5,323 bases of DNA from contig JAHZFC010000143.1 in the NCBI GenBank assembly GCA_019421525.1, positions 1 through 5,323 on the forward strand, read 5' to 3'. Position numbers and translations under genes: made by a program. Below are positions 1-5,323 of the stretch, piece by piece (position 1 is the first letter of the stretch; every line of letters begins with the position of its first letter). Below the pieces are notes generated by a model. That model did no database searches. It saw only the letters and a list, made by a program, of their open reading frames with translations, and was not told the DNA's origin. Origin of the DNA: Clostridiales bacterium. Its GTDB lineage: Bacteria; Bacillota; Clostridia; Oscillospirales; Oscillospiraceae.

Positions 1-140
1 GGACCGCTGGTGTTGCCCACAAAGATGCAGTCCGCCAGTCCGCCGATGGCCAGCCCCAGGCTGGAGCAGAGGCTGGGCATGAAGAAACGGTAAAACGCCT
101 TGCGGACGAACACGTTTTCCCGCGCGGTTCTCGCAGTCAC
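1..140 (-). CDS. MATE-family efflux transporter, N-terminal fragment (cut by window edge)
   Basis: Only the first 46 codons are visible; the gene runs off the left edge. It opens with a GTG start at 138-140, preceded at a 6-base spacing by a perfect AGGAGG ribosome site (147-152), which fixes the start. The visible protein has a short basic leader (TARTAREN, then VRKAFYRFF) followed by a hydrophobic stretch beginning MPSLCSSLGLAIGGLADCIF and then VGNTSG. The pattern of a proline at the start of helix 1, small residues, then a GLADxxFVGN-like turn is what the first transmembrane helix of MATE (NorM/DinF-type) multidrug or metabolite exporters looks like. Such proteins sit in the cytoplasmic membrane and exchange cations for substrates. 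The gene begins 26 bases after the STAS gene with no hairpin between them, so co-transcription is plausible. Substrate cannot be told from this fragment. The identification rests on a short segment, hence moderate confidence. Confidence 0.75.
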   Translation of the reverse strand, partial: MTARTARENVFVRKAFYRFFMPSLCSSLGLAIGGLADCIFVGNTSG

Positions 141-146
141 AAATAT

Positions 147-152
147 CCTCCT
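147..152 (-). promoter_or_regulatory. Ribosome binding site of the MATE gene
   Basis: A perfect AGGAGG on the minus strand, 6 bases before a GTG codon. It settles the GTG at 138-140 as the start of the edge-truncated transporter gene. Confidence 0.85.
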
Positions 153-166
153 ACTTCTCTTTCTTT

Positions 167-463
167 TTACTTGATATCCAGGATATCCACGAACCCAGTG
201 ATCTCAAAGACCTCCATGATATCCGCACAGACATGCTGCACCGTCATATGGCCCTGCTTGTTCATCCGCTTCTGGGCGCCCAGGATCACCCGCAGGCCGG
301 CCGAGGACAGGTAGGCCAGGTGCTCCAGGTCCAGCGTCAGCTCCTTGACCCCTTCCAGACTGGCATTGAGCTCCTCCTCCAGCTCCGGGGCGGTGGTGGT
401 ATCCAGCCGTCCCTCCAGGGCGAGGGTGAGCTGCTTGCCGTCGGCATGTTTCGTAATGGTCAT
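167..463 (-). CDS. STAS-domain anti-sigma factor antagonist (SpoIIAA/RsbV-like)
   Basis: This 98-residue protein is a complete single STAS domain, the usual size of the SpoIIAA/RsbV family. It shows the LALEGRLDTTTAPELEEEL opening (about residues 13-32), a central LTLDLEHLAYLSSAGLRVIL strand-loop-helix (42-61) and the closing VFEITGFVDIL (84-94). In the family, the unphosphorylated protein binds a serine-kinase anti-sigma factor and frees a sigma factor or other client; phosphorylation of a conserved serine switches it off. By alignment with B. subtilis SpoIIAA (Asp57-Ser58-Ser59-Gly60), Ser54 is the likely phosphorylation site. The usual preceding Asp is Ser53 here and Ala55 precedes the glycine, the SSAG variant. 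The ATG is backed by AGGAGG at 473-478 with a 9-base gap. It follows the ATPase gene by 30 bases and precedes the MATE gene by 26. No kinase or phosphatase partner is visible, so the client is unknown. Confidence 0.92.
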   Translation of the reverse strand: MTITKHADGKQLTLALEGRLDTTTAPELEEELNASLEGVKELTLDLEHLAYLSSAGLRVILGAQKRMNKQGHMTVQHVCADIMEVFEITGFVDILDIK

Positions 464-472
464 GGTTCATAT

Positions 473-478
473 CCTCCT
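473..478 (-). promoter_or_regulatory. Ribosome binding site of the STAS gene
   Basis: A perfect AGGAGG on the minus strand (AAGGAGGAT in context), 9 bases before the ATG at 461-463. It lies in the 30-base gap after the ATPase gene, so the STAS protein is probably translated on its own from a shared message. Confidence 0.85.
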
Positions 479-493
479 TAGATCGGTCTTCTA

Positions 494-2653
494 TCATGAT
501 ATTTCTTGGTCGTCCAGCAGGTCTGCATATTCCCTCAGCTCCTCCCGGACCACCACGATCTCGTTTTTCTTCATCTCCCCCACTGCCGAGCGCAGCAGCT
601 GGGACATCCCGATGGGCGTCCCCTCCAGGGCGGCCAGGAAGGCGGCTGAGAGGACGATGTTCTTGATATGCCCGCCGGAGAGCTGGAACTTCTCCGCCAG
701 GAAGGCCCAGTCGATGTCGTCGGCCAAGGGGGCCCCCGCCGGCATGGTCCGGCGGTAGATCTCCTCCCGCATGGCCGCGTCAGGGAACGGGAAGTGGACC
801 ACATAGGTGATGCGGCGCATGAAAGCCGCGTCGATGTTGCCGATGAGGTTGGTGGCCATGATGCACACCCCGTCGTGCTCCTCGATCTGCTGGAGCAGGT
901 AGGCCACCTCCACGTTGGCGTTGCGGTCATGGGCGTCCTTCACCTCGCTGCGCTTGCCGAAGATGGCGTCACACTCGTCGAAGAAGAGCACGCAGTTGGA
1001 CCGCTTGGCCTCGTTGAACACCGCCTGGAGGTTCTTCTCCGTCTCTCCGATGTACTTGCTGACGATCTGGGAGATGTTGATCTTATACAGCTCCATGTTC
1101 AGCTCGTTGGCGATCACCTGGGCGCACATGGTCTTGCCAGTGCCCGGGGCGCCGGCGAACAGGATGGACAGGCCCCGGCCGTAGGCGATCTTCTTGTCAA
1201 AGCCCCAGTCGTAGTAGACCTTGTGCTGGAACTTGATATGTCCGCAGGCGTGCTGGAGCAGCTTTTTCTGCTCCTCCGGCATGACCACGTCGTCCCAGCC
1301 AAAGGCGGGGCGCACCCAGCTGGCCAGGTCGCCCAGCTTATGCACCACCTGGCGGTAGCAGCACCGGTGCATCTCCCGGCTGGAGATCTGCTCCGCCCCA
1401 TCCAGGCGGGCCAGGCCCACCGCCTGTCGGCACGCCTGCTCCACCTGCCGGGGAGAGAAGCGGAATTTGGAGGCCAGCTCCTCCACCGTCAGGCCATCTC
1501 CCAGCTGGGTGTCCCCCAGGTAGGCACGGAAGAGCGCGATGCGCTCATCCTCTGTGGCATCCGGCAGCTCCAGCTCCACCGACAGCCGGCCCAGCCGGGC
1601 CCGGACGGGCAGCTGAGAGAGGATGAACAGCTTTTCGTGGGCGGGCTCCAGGTCCAAGATCGTCTGGAGCAGCCTCTCCTCCGGGGGCAGCAGCTTTCCC
1701 TCCCCGTCGAGCTTTTCCAGGTGGGACACGCACAGGCAGGCCCCGGTGAGACGGGCGATCAGCACGCCCTCTGCCGCCCGCTCCTCCGGCCGGTCGCAGT
1801 CCAGGGAGGCGAACACACACCGATGGCCGCTGCGGGCCATCAGGTGCTCCACCTGGAACCGCTTGCCCGTCCCCGGGCCGCCGGACAGGCAGATGACCCG
1901 CTCCCCCGGCTCCCCGAACAGCACATCCAGCCGGCGGGCGGTCTCCTGTCCCGTCACCAGCGGGCCGTCCGGCTCATCGGACGCCCCGTCGAATATCCGG
2001 ACGCCGGGCAGCGGGGCCACCGTCCCGGTGCTGAGGAACTCCAGCACCGAAGCGCGCAGCACCAGCTGGCCCGCAGCCAGCCTGTCCGGCTCGAACAGGC
2101 CGGTGAACACGTCCCGCCGGGAGAAGCGGGACAGATACTCCTCCATGGTGTGCTCCACCGGCAGGAAGAGCTGGACCGCCAGGGAGGTGGTGGGGGCCTT
2201 CTGGGTGATGTCATCCTGAAGATAGGCAAAGAGCTTGTCATACTTTTTGTCCAGTACAGCGGCATAGGTCAGGATCACGCACTGCCGCTCGAACTCCTCC
2301 AGGGCGCACCGGCGGAAGAGCTGGAGCAGGGGGAAGTCCTCCTCCGTCCGTTCCAGCCTGGCCAGGATGGTGTCCCGGGAGGCGGACAGCTGGGCCGCCT
2401 CTTCTCCGTCCAGCTGGGCGGACAGCCCCAGCTGGGCCGCTTTTATCAGGTTATGCTCGAACTCCTCCCGGCTGACCACCAGGCCCAGCATATTGCGCAT
2501 ATCGTTTTTGGGCCCCAGCCACTGATGATGCTGATAGAAAAAGTAGAGCTCCAGGTCCAGCCAGGCGAACAGGTCGTCCATCAGGGCCCACTGACTGCCA
2601 TAGCCCTGGCCGATCTTTTCGTAGGACACGTCTCGCAGGTCGTACTCCTCCAC
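494..2653 (-). CDS. AAA+ ATPase of contractile-injection-system type (Afp15/PVC15-like)
   Basis: A 719-residue cytoplasmic protein with no signal peptide or membrane segment. Residues 1 to about 225 are helical and charged and end in a segment (about 158-210) resembling the winged-helix region that precedes the ATPase in Afp15-type proteins. A first AAA module has Walker A GGPGTGKR (258-265), but its expected Walker B Asp-Glu position reads CLCVSHLEKL (306-315), so it looks catalytically degenerate. The second module is intact: Walker A GAPGTGKT (501-508), Walker B VLFFDECD (555-562), sensor 1 Asn602 in MATN, arginines 613-614 as candidate arginine fingers, and the sensor-2-region motif SGGHIKNI (659-666). 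Family members are conserved in Afp/PVC-type injection systems and are implicated in particle assembly or cargo loading. The GTG start follows AGGAGG by 7 bases. It lies 25 bases after the DUF4280 gene. It lacks a Clp N-domain, so it is not a type VI ClpV. Family assignment is firm; the exact role is inferred. Confidence 0.9.
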   Translation of the reverse strand: MEEYDLRDVSYEKIGQGYGSQWALMDDLFAWLDLELYFFYQHHQWLGPKNDMRNMLGLVVSREEFEHNLIKAAQLGLSAQLDGEEAAQLSASRDTILARLERTEEDFPLLQLFRRCALEEFERQCVILTYAAVLDKKYDKLFAYLQDDITQKAPTTSLAVQLFLPVEHTMEEYLSRFSRRDVFTGLFEPDRLAAGQLVLRASVLEFLSTGTVAPLPGVRIFDGASDEPDGPLVTGQETARRLDVLFGEPGERVICLSGGPGTGKRFQVEHLMARSGHRCVFASLDCDRPEERAAEGVLIARLTGACLCVSHLEKLDGEGKLLPPEERLLQTILDLEPAHEKLFILSQLPVRARLGRLSVELELPDATEDERIALFRAYLGDTQLGDGLTVEELASKFRFSPRQVEQACRQAVGLARLDGAEQISSREMHRCCYRQVVHKLGDLASWVRPAFGWDDVVMPEEQKKLLQHACGHIKFQHKVYYDWGFDKKIAYGRGLSILFAGAPGTGKTMCAQVIANELNMELYKINISQIVSKYIGETEKNLQAVFNEAKRSNCVLFFDECDAIFGKRSEVKDAHDRNANVEVAYLLQQIEEHDGVCIMATNLIGNIDAAFMRRITYVVHFPFPDAAMREEIYRRTMPAGAPLADDIDWAFLAEKFQLSGGHIKNIVLSAAFLAALEGTPIGMSQLLRSAVGEMKKNEIVVVREELREYADLLDDQEIS

Positions 2654-2660
2654 GTGCTTT

Positions 2661-2666
2661 CCTCCT
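2661..2666 (-). promoter_or_regulatory. Ribosome binding site fixing the GTG start of the ATPase
   Basis: A perfect AGGAGG on the minus strand, 7 bases before GTG at 2651-2653. It lies in the 25-base gap after the DUF4280 stop codon. The spacing supports GTG rather than an internal ATG as the start of the ATPase. Confidence 0.85.
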
Positions 2667-2678
2667 TCTCAAACAGGC

Positions 2679-3065
2679 TCAGGGCACCTTGACCGTCATG
2701 GCCGGGGTCATGGTCACCTGGATCACCCCGCCGTAGGAGCACATGAGCTTGCTGGTGTTGTTGAGCAGGGGGCGCTTGCACACCAGCACCGTGGGACAGC
2801 CAGGCGCCCAGCTGACCGTGGCCGGCACGCAGGGCATGGGGGTGAGCACCCCCATCGCCGCCGCAGTGGCGGATGCCACGGTGGGGTTGGCCGGATTGGA
2901 GCACATGCCGAAGGAGGGCACGTTGCTCATGGGGGCGCCGTCCAGGATCGTGGCCGCCGGCATACCGCACATGGTCACGGTCTGCTGGCTGGTCACAGTC
3001 AGGGGCATAGGCGCTGTGCCGAAAGAGCAGGTGCAAAGGGCGGTCTGCACCACTGGGTTTGCCAT
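2679..3065 (-). CDS. DUF4280 PAAR-like protein (putative spike tip)
   Basis: This 128-residue protein matches the DUF4280 family along its whole length: the start with CTCSFGTAPMPL (11-22), TILDGAPMSNVPSFGMC (39-55), SNPANP (56-61), GVLTPMPCVP (72-81), the W86-APGCP turn, and NNTSKLMCSYGGVI (102-115). DUF4280 proteins are treated as PAAR-like; PAAR domains form a sharp metal-bound tip on the spike of type VI and related contractile injection machines and can carry effectors. Eight cysteines (11, 13, 33, 55, 79, 90, 96, 109) are in a small protein, compatible with metal binding. It ends right after the core with no toxin extension, so any cargo would be encoded separately. The ATG lies 13 bases after the preceding stop, with an AGGAG at 3073-3077. 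Family assignment is strong; the spike-tip role is inferred from family and from the adjacent ATPase and DUF4255 genes. Confidence 0.9.
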   Translation of the reverse strand: MANPVVQTALCTCSFGTAPMPLTVTSQQTVTMCGMPAATILDGAPMSNVPSFGMCSNPANPTVASATAAAMGVLTPMPCVPATVSWAPGCPTVLVCKRPLLNNTSKLMCSYGGVIQVTMTPAMTVKVP

Positions 3066-3078
3066 GATATCTCTCCTC

Positions 3079-3807
3079 TCAGAGTTGGATAGTATGCCGG
3101 CTGATCCCCTCAGTCAGCTCCAGGCTGGCCAGCAGGCCGCCCGCCTCTCCGCACACCTCTACGGCGCAGGGCTGTTGGAAGACCGCCGTGAGGGTGCCGT
3201 CCGCTCCGGTGTGATAGCTCTGGGCGGGCAGGAGCAGCTTCCCCCGGCTGTGGCTGCGCCCCAGCGGGGAGGACAGGGTCCCTTTCTCCTCCTCCAGGGT
3301 GCGGAGGGCCACGATCTCGCTGTCAGCGCCGTCGGCGATCAGATAGGTGTCGGGAAGGGCCAGGGCCTCCGGCCCCTTGCGGTAGATGCGCAGCTCCTGG
3401 CTGCCCGCCTCGGCCTTGGTCTGGGCGATCTTCAGCTCCGGCCGGCCGGGCGCGGCCAGCCAGAGCCTGCGCCCGGCGGCGGGGGCGCCGCCCTCCAGCA
3501 CAGTGAGCTCCAGCCGGATCATCTCCCGGCGGAAGGGATAGCCGGCGCCGGGCTTCATGGTGACATCCAGCTCCTGGGTCCCCGCGTCGGCCGTGAACTC
3601 CACCCACTCCTCCTGAAAGCCGTGGGCCCGGAGGGACAGGCGGTGGTGTCCCTCCGGCAGGTCGATCAGCACCAGATAGCCCCCCGGCTTTCCCACCGGA
3701 CGGCAGGGGCGCCCGTCCAAGGCACAGATCAGCGCGCTGGCCTCCATGGGCCGGCCGGAGTAGCCGTCCCGCACCCGGCACACGGCGCTGGCGTGGATGG
3801 TGATCAT
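3079..3807 (-). CDS. Carboxypeptidase-regulatory-like domain protein of an injection-system operon, function unknown
   Basis: A 242-residue protein, probably cytoplasmic, with no signal peptide or membrane helix. Residues 1 to about 88 look like a carboxypeptidase-regulatory-like (transthyretin-type) beta sandwich: RVRDGYSGRPMEASALI (11-27), GGYLVLIDLPEGHHRLSLRA (42-61), then GFQEEWVEF (63-71) and a final strand LDVTMKP (80-86). Residues from about 91 form a second beta-rich part starting PFRREMIRLELTVLEGG, with strand-like stretches to the C-terminus (VEVCGEAGGLLASLELTEG). No catalytic motif is visible; such domains usually serve as structural or binding modules. Its ATG overlaps the stop of the DUF4255 gene by four bases (ATGA), so translation of the two is probably coupled. 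A G-rich weak ribosome site lies upstream inside that gene. Position between terminator-like and spike-tip-like proteins suggests an adaptor, baseplate or fibre-like accessory, but the sequence alone does not establish this. Confidence 0.62.
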   Translation of the reverse strand: MITIHASAVCRVRDGYSGRPMEASALICALDGRPCRPVGKPGGYLVLIDLPEGHHRLSLRAHGFQEEWVEFTADAGTQELDVTMKPGAGYPFRREMIRLELTVLEGGAPAAGRRLWLAAPGRPELKIAQTKAEAGSQELRIYRKGPEALALPDTYLIADGADSEIVALRTLEEEKGTLSSPLGRSHSRGKLLLPAQSYHTGADGTLTAVFQQPCAVEVCGEAGGLLASLELTEGISRHTIQL

Positions 3808-4394
3808 GACCGCTCTCTCCCCCCTGTCTGCGCTGTGCCGATGGCCACATCGGTGACCCGGGTGAACCGGCGCTCCCGCCGGGAGTCGATCTCCACGCCG
3901 GTGAGGAGCACCACGAAGGACAGCTTGTAGGTGCTGGAGGTGTTGTTCCAGATCTTGAGCAGCTGGTCCTGGTTGGTCTTTTCCAGCACCACCCGGACCA
4001 CGGCGTTCTGCTCGGCCAGGGAGCCGGTCAGATATTTGGCGTCGATCACCGGGTGGTCCTTGAGCACCTGGAGGGCCGCCCCCACCATGCGGTACTGGTC
4101 TGCCTCCCGCAGCTGGGTGGGGGCCTTGGAGTGGGCGGTGACCAAAAAACGCAGGTTATACCGGGCGGGGCGCAGGCGCTCCACGTTCTGGCTCACCTGA
4201 TAATAGCCGCTCTCCGCCCCCTGGGTGTCCTCCTCCACCTGATAGAGATAGAGGGTGAGCTGGTTGTTCTCGCTCTCATGGGGGGAGCACAGGGAAATGA
4301 GCTCCCGGTTGCCGATGGGCTCCGGGGTCAGGTTGTCCCGCAGCAGCTCCACCAAAGCGGCGCCCGCCTCTACCAGGGCAGTGTAGTCTGCCAT
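3804..4394 (-). CDS. Pvc16/Afp16-family (DUF4255) tail terminator protein
   Basis: A 196-residue protein of the usual DUF4255 size. Recognisable elements in order are LTLYLYQVEED (46-56), RPARYNLRFLVTAHSK (75-90), the helix YRMVGAALQVLKDHPVI (101-117), LLKIWNN (145-151), a TYKLSFVVLLTGVEID stretch (155-170) and the RRFTRVTDV end (175-183). In Afp and PVC particles, the Afp16/Pvc16 protein caps the far end of the tube and sheath and sets the finished length. Two starts are possible. The GTG at 4398-4400 leaves only 3 bases after the AAAGGA ribosome site; the ATG two codons later (4392-4394) leaves 9, so I prefer the ATG. The stop overlaps the next start by four bases. The gene follows the TolC-like gene by 29 bases. 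Oddly, no sheath or tube gene is next to it here. Family assignment is firm, the capping role inferred. Confidence 0.88.
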   Translation of the reverse strand: MADYTALVEAGAALVELLRDNLTPEPIGNRELISLCSPHESENNQLTLYLYQVEEDTQGAESGYYQVSQNVERLRPARYNLRFLVTAHSKAPTQLREADQYRMVGAALQVLKDHPVIDAKYLTGSLAEQNAVVRVVLEKTNQDQLLKIWNNTSSTYKLSFVVLLTGVEIDSRRERRFTRVTDVAIGTAQTGGRERS

Positions 4395-4403
4395 ATCCAC
4401 ACA

Positions 4404-4409
4404 TCCTTT
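4404..4409 (-). promoter_or_regulatory. Ribosome binding site deciding the start of the DUF4255 gene
   Basis: AAAGGA on the minus strand. It is 9 bases from the ATG at 4392-4394 but only 3 from the GTG at 4398-4400, favouring the ATG. It lies in the short gap after the TolC-like gene, and it is weaker than the AGGAGG sites further down the block. Confidence 0.6.
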
Positions 4410-4423
4410 CTCTCCGCCCGCCC

Positions 4424-5323
4424 CTAGGGCGAAACGCTCTCCTCCGGGGCCGGGCTTTCCGAGCTCTGGGGGCTTTCCGAGCTCTGGGCATCCTGTCCAT
4501 CCTGGATGGCCTCGGCAGCCTCCTCCTCCCGGTCAGCCCGGTCCTCCTCGATCTCCTGGGCGGCGGACTCCCCCTGGAGGATCTCAGTTTGGAACAGGGC
4601 CGCAAAGGTATCCGCCATCCAGTCATACTCCTCCGCGATCCAGCCGCCGGACAGCGTGTTCAGGGCATTGGCCTGGCGGGCAAAGGTCCCCGTCACCTGG
4701 TACAGGGTGGCCACCGCCTCGTTCTGGGCCCGCTGGGCCGCATACAGGGCGGACTTGTCCGCGGTGCCCTTGGCATTTGCCTGGGTGTCGTCCTCCACCT
4801 CTTGGGCGGCCTGCTCCAGTGCCGTCTGGGCAGAGCGGATGTCCTCGTAGGCCATGCTCAGATCCAGCACCGCCGAGCGCACCTGCCGCTCCAGGGCGTC
4901 GGTATCCACCTCATAGCGCCCGGCGGCCACCGCCACGGCGTAGGTCTCCGCCGCGTCATACAGGGCGGAGGCGTCCAGCTCCACCGGGTCGAAGGTGAGC
5001 AGCACCGGCGTCAGGTCATAGTCATCCGGGCTCAGCTTGCACAGCTCCTGGATGGTGAGCCGGGCCTGCTCCTGGGCGGTCCCGTACTGGGCCAGCTGGC
5101 GGTCCAGGGTGTCCAGGGCGGTCTGGGCGCTGTCCACTGCGGTCTGGGTGCCGGTGCCCCGCTGGAGCTGTGTCTGGGCCTCGGCCAGCTCCTGCTGCAG
5201 CATGGGCTGGCTGAGCTCCAGGGCGGAGATCATCTGGCCGTAGACGTAGTAGTCGATCAGGGCGTCCATCAGCTCCTGCCCGTCCGCAGCGGTGAGCATC
5301 AGGCCCAGCAGCCGCTCCACGTC
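4424..5323 (-). CDS. TolC-family-like helical protein, C-terminal part (5' end beyond window)
   Basis: The frame is open to the right edge, so the start lies outside; 299 residues are visible. TolC proteins are channels built from two repeats of long helical hairpins. Two matching hairpin regions are seen: about residues 29-97, with LQRGTGTQTAVDSAQTAL (53-70) then LCKLSPDD (94-101), and about 140-225, with KGTADKSALYAAQRAQNEAV (185-204) then ANALNTLSGG (218-227). The spacing of the RG/KG turns, followed by a helix and a leucine-rich end, fits outer-membrane-factor proteins. The final ~50 residues are an acidic, Ser/Glu/Pro-rich tail (EIEEDRADREEEAAEA, then two copies of QSSESP), unusual for TolC. 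If the host is a single-membrane Clostridia bacterium, the protein cannot be a classical outer-membrane duct; related proteins do occur there, probably partnered with exporters, with unclear function. A generic coiled-coil protein is the alternative. It ends 29 bases before the DUF4255 start. Confidence 0.62.
   Translation of the reverse strand, partial: DVERLLGLMLTAADGQELMDALIDYYVYGQMISALELSQPMLQQELAEAQTQLQRGTGTQTAVDSAQTALDTLDRQLAQYGTAQEQARLTIQELCKLSPDDYDLTPVLLTFDPVELDASALYDAAETYAVAVAAGRYEVDTDALERQVRSAVLDLSMAYEDIRSAQTALEQAAQEVEDDTQANAKGTADKSALYAAQRAQNEAVATLYQVTGTFARQANALNTLSGGWIAEEYDWMADTFAALFQTEILQGESAAQEIEEDRADREEEAAEAIQDGQDAQSSESPQSSESPAPEESVSP
4453..4488. repeat. Perfect 18-bp tandem duplication (two copies)
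   Basis: The unit GGCTTTCCGAGCTCTGGG occurs at 4453-4470 and 4471-4488 without mismatch. It is a multiple of three, so the reading frame of the TolC-like gene is kept and the tail carries QSSESP twice. The flanks diverge after one extra matching base. Such in-frame duplications arise by replication slippage and often vary in copy number between strains. Confidence 0.95.

Noticed and set aside
173..189. Direct repeat of GATATCCA (173-180 and 182-189)
   Set aside because: It lies inside the STAS coding end and simply encodes the repeated Asp-Ile pair of DILDI; too short to mean more.
464..493. Possible promoter before the STAS gene (TATCAT/ATGATA-like hexamers)
   Set aside because: The AT-rich hexamers overlap the end of the ATPase gene and have no -35 element at suitable spacing; the signal is too weak to call.
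494..2653. ClpV of a type VI secretion system
   Set aside because: There is no Clp N-domain or Clp-type domain layout, and the winged-helix plus C-terminal AAA pattern fits Afp15-type ATPases better. No other type VI gene is visible.
668..2692. A 674-codon open frame on the plus strand opposite the ATPase gene
   Set aside because: It is an antisense shadow typical of GC-rich genes. Its translation is low-complexity in Gln, Leu, His and Gly and has no domain, while the minus strand carries clear AAA motifs and a good ribosome site.
2743..3930. A 395-codon open frame on the plus strand across the DUF4280, beta-rich and DUF4255 genes
   Set aside because: It crosses three recognised genes on the other strand, including their junctions, and its product has no recognisable features.
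4417..4432. Short GC-rich inverted repeat (GCCC-TA-GGGC type) at the stop of the TolC-like gene
   Set aside because: The stem is only about four base pairs around a two-base centre and no T-run follows on the minus strand, so it does not qualify as an intrinsic terminator.

Overview
The window is a compact, one-directional block of a GC-rich (about 65% by eye) bacterial genome. Its composition, GTG starts, strong AGGAGG ribosome sites, a SpoIIAA-like STAS protein and a MATE-type transporter fit a gut Clostridia bacterium, for example a member of the Oscillospiraceae. This is an inference from style and gene content; no taxonomic marker is present.

All seven genes lie on the minus strand and read from right to left. 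In order of transcription they are: a partial TolC-like helical protein cut by the right edge; a Pvc16/Afp16-type (DUF4255) contractile-injection-system terminator protein; a two-part beta-rich protein starting with a carboxypeptidase-regulatory-like domain; a DUF4280 PAAR-like protein; a 719-residue Afp15-type AAA+ ATPase; a STAS-domain anti-sigma-factor antagonist; and the first 46 codons of a MATE-family transporter cut by the left edge. The gaps are 29, -4, 13, 25, 30 and 26 bases. None holds a convincing terminator or promoter, so the genes could share one transcript.

The middle four genes are the notable part. DUF4255, DUF4280 and an Afp15-like ATPase are accessory hallmarks of extracellular contractile injection systems (phage-tail-like particles of the Afp/PVC type). 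In known systems the DUF4255 protein ends the tube and sheath, a PAAR-type protein tips the spike, and the ATPase is needed for assembly or loading. No sheath, tube, baseplate, LysM, VgrG-like spike or tape-measure gene is in the window, and the neighbours on both sides are envelope or transport genes. Either the structural genes lie beyond the edges or elsewhere, or this is a reduced module with another role. The STAS gene behind the ATPase suggests partner-switching control but could instead belong with the MATE gene.

There are no RNA genes, CRISPR arrays, insertion sequences or gene-free stretches longer than 30 bases. The only notable repeat is a perfect 18-bp tandem duplication in the acidic tail of the TolC-like gene.
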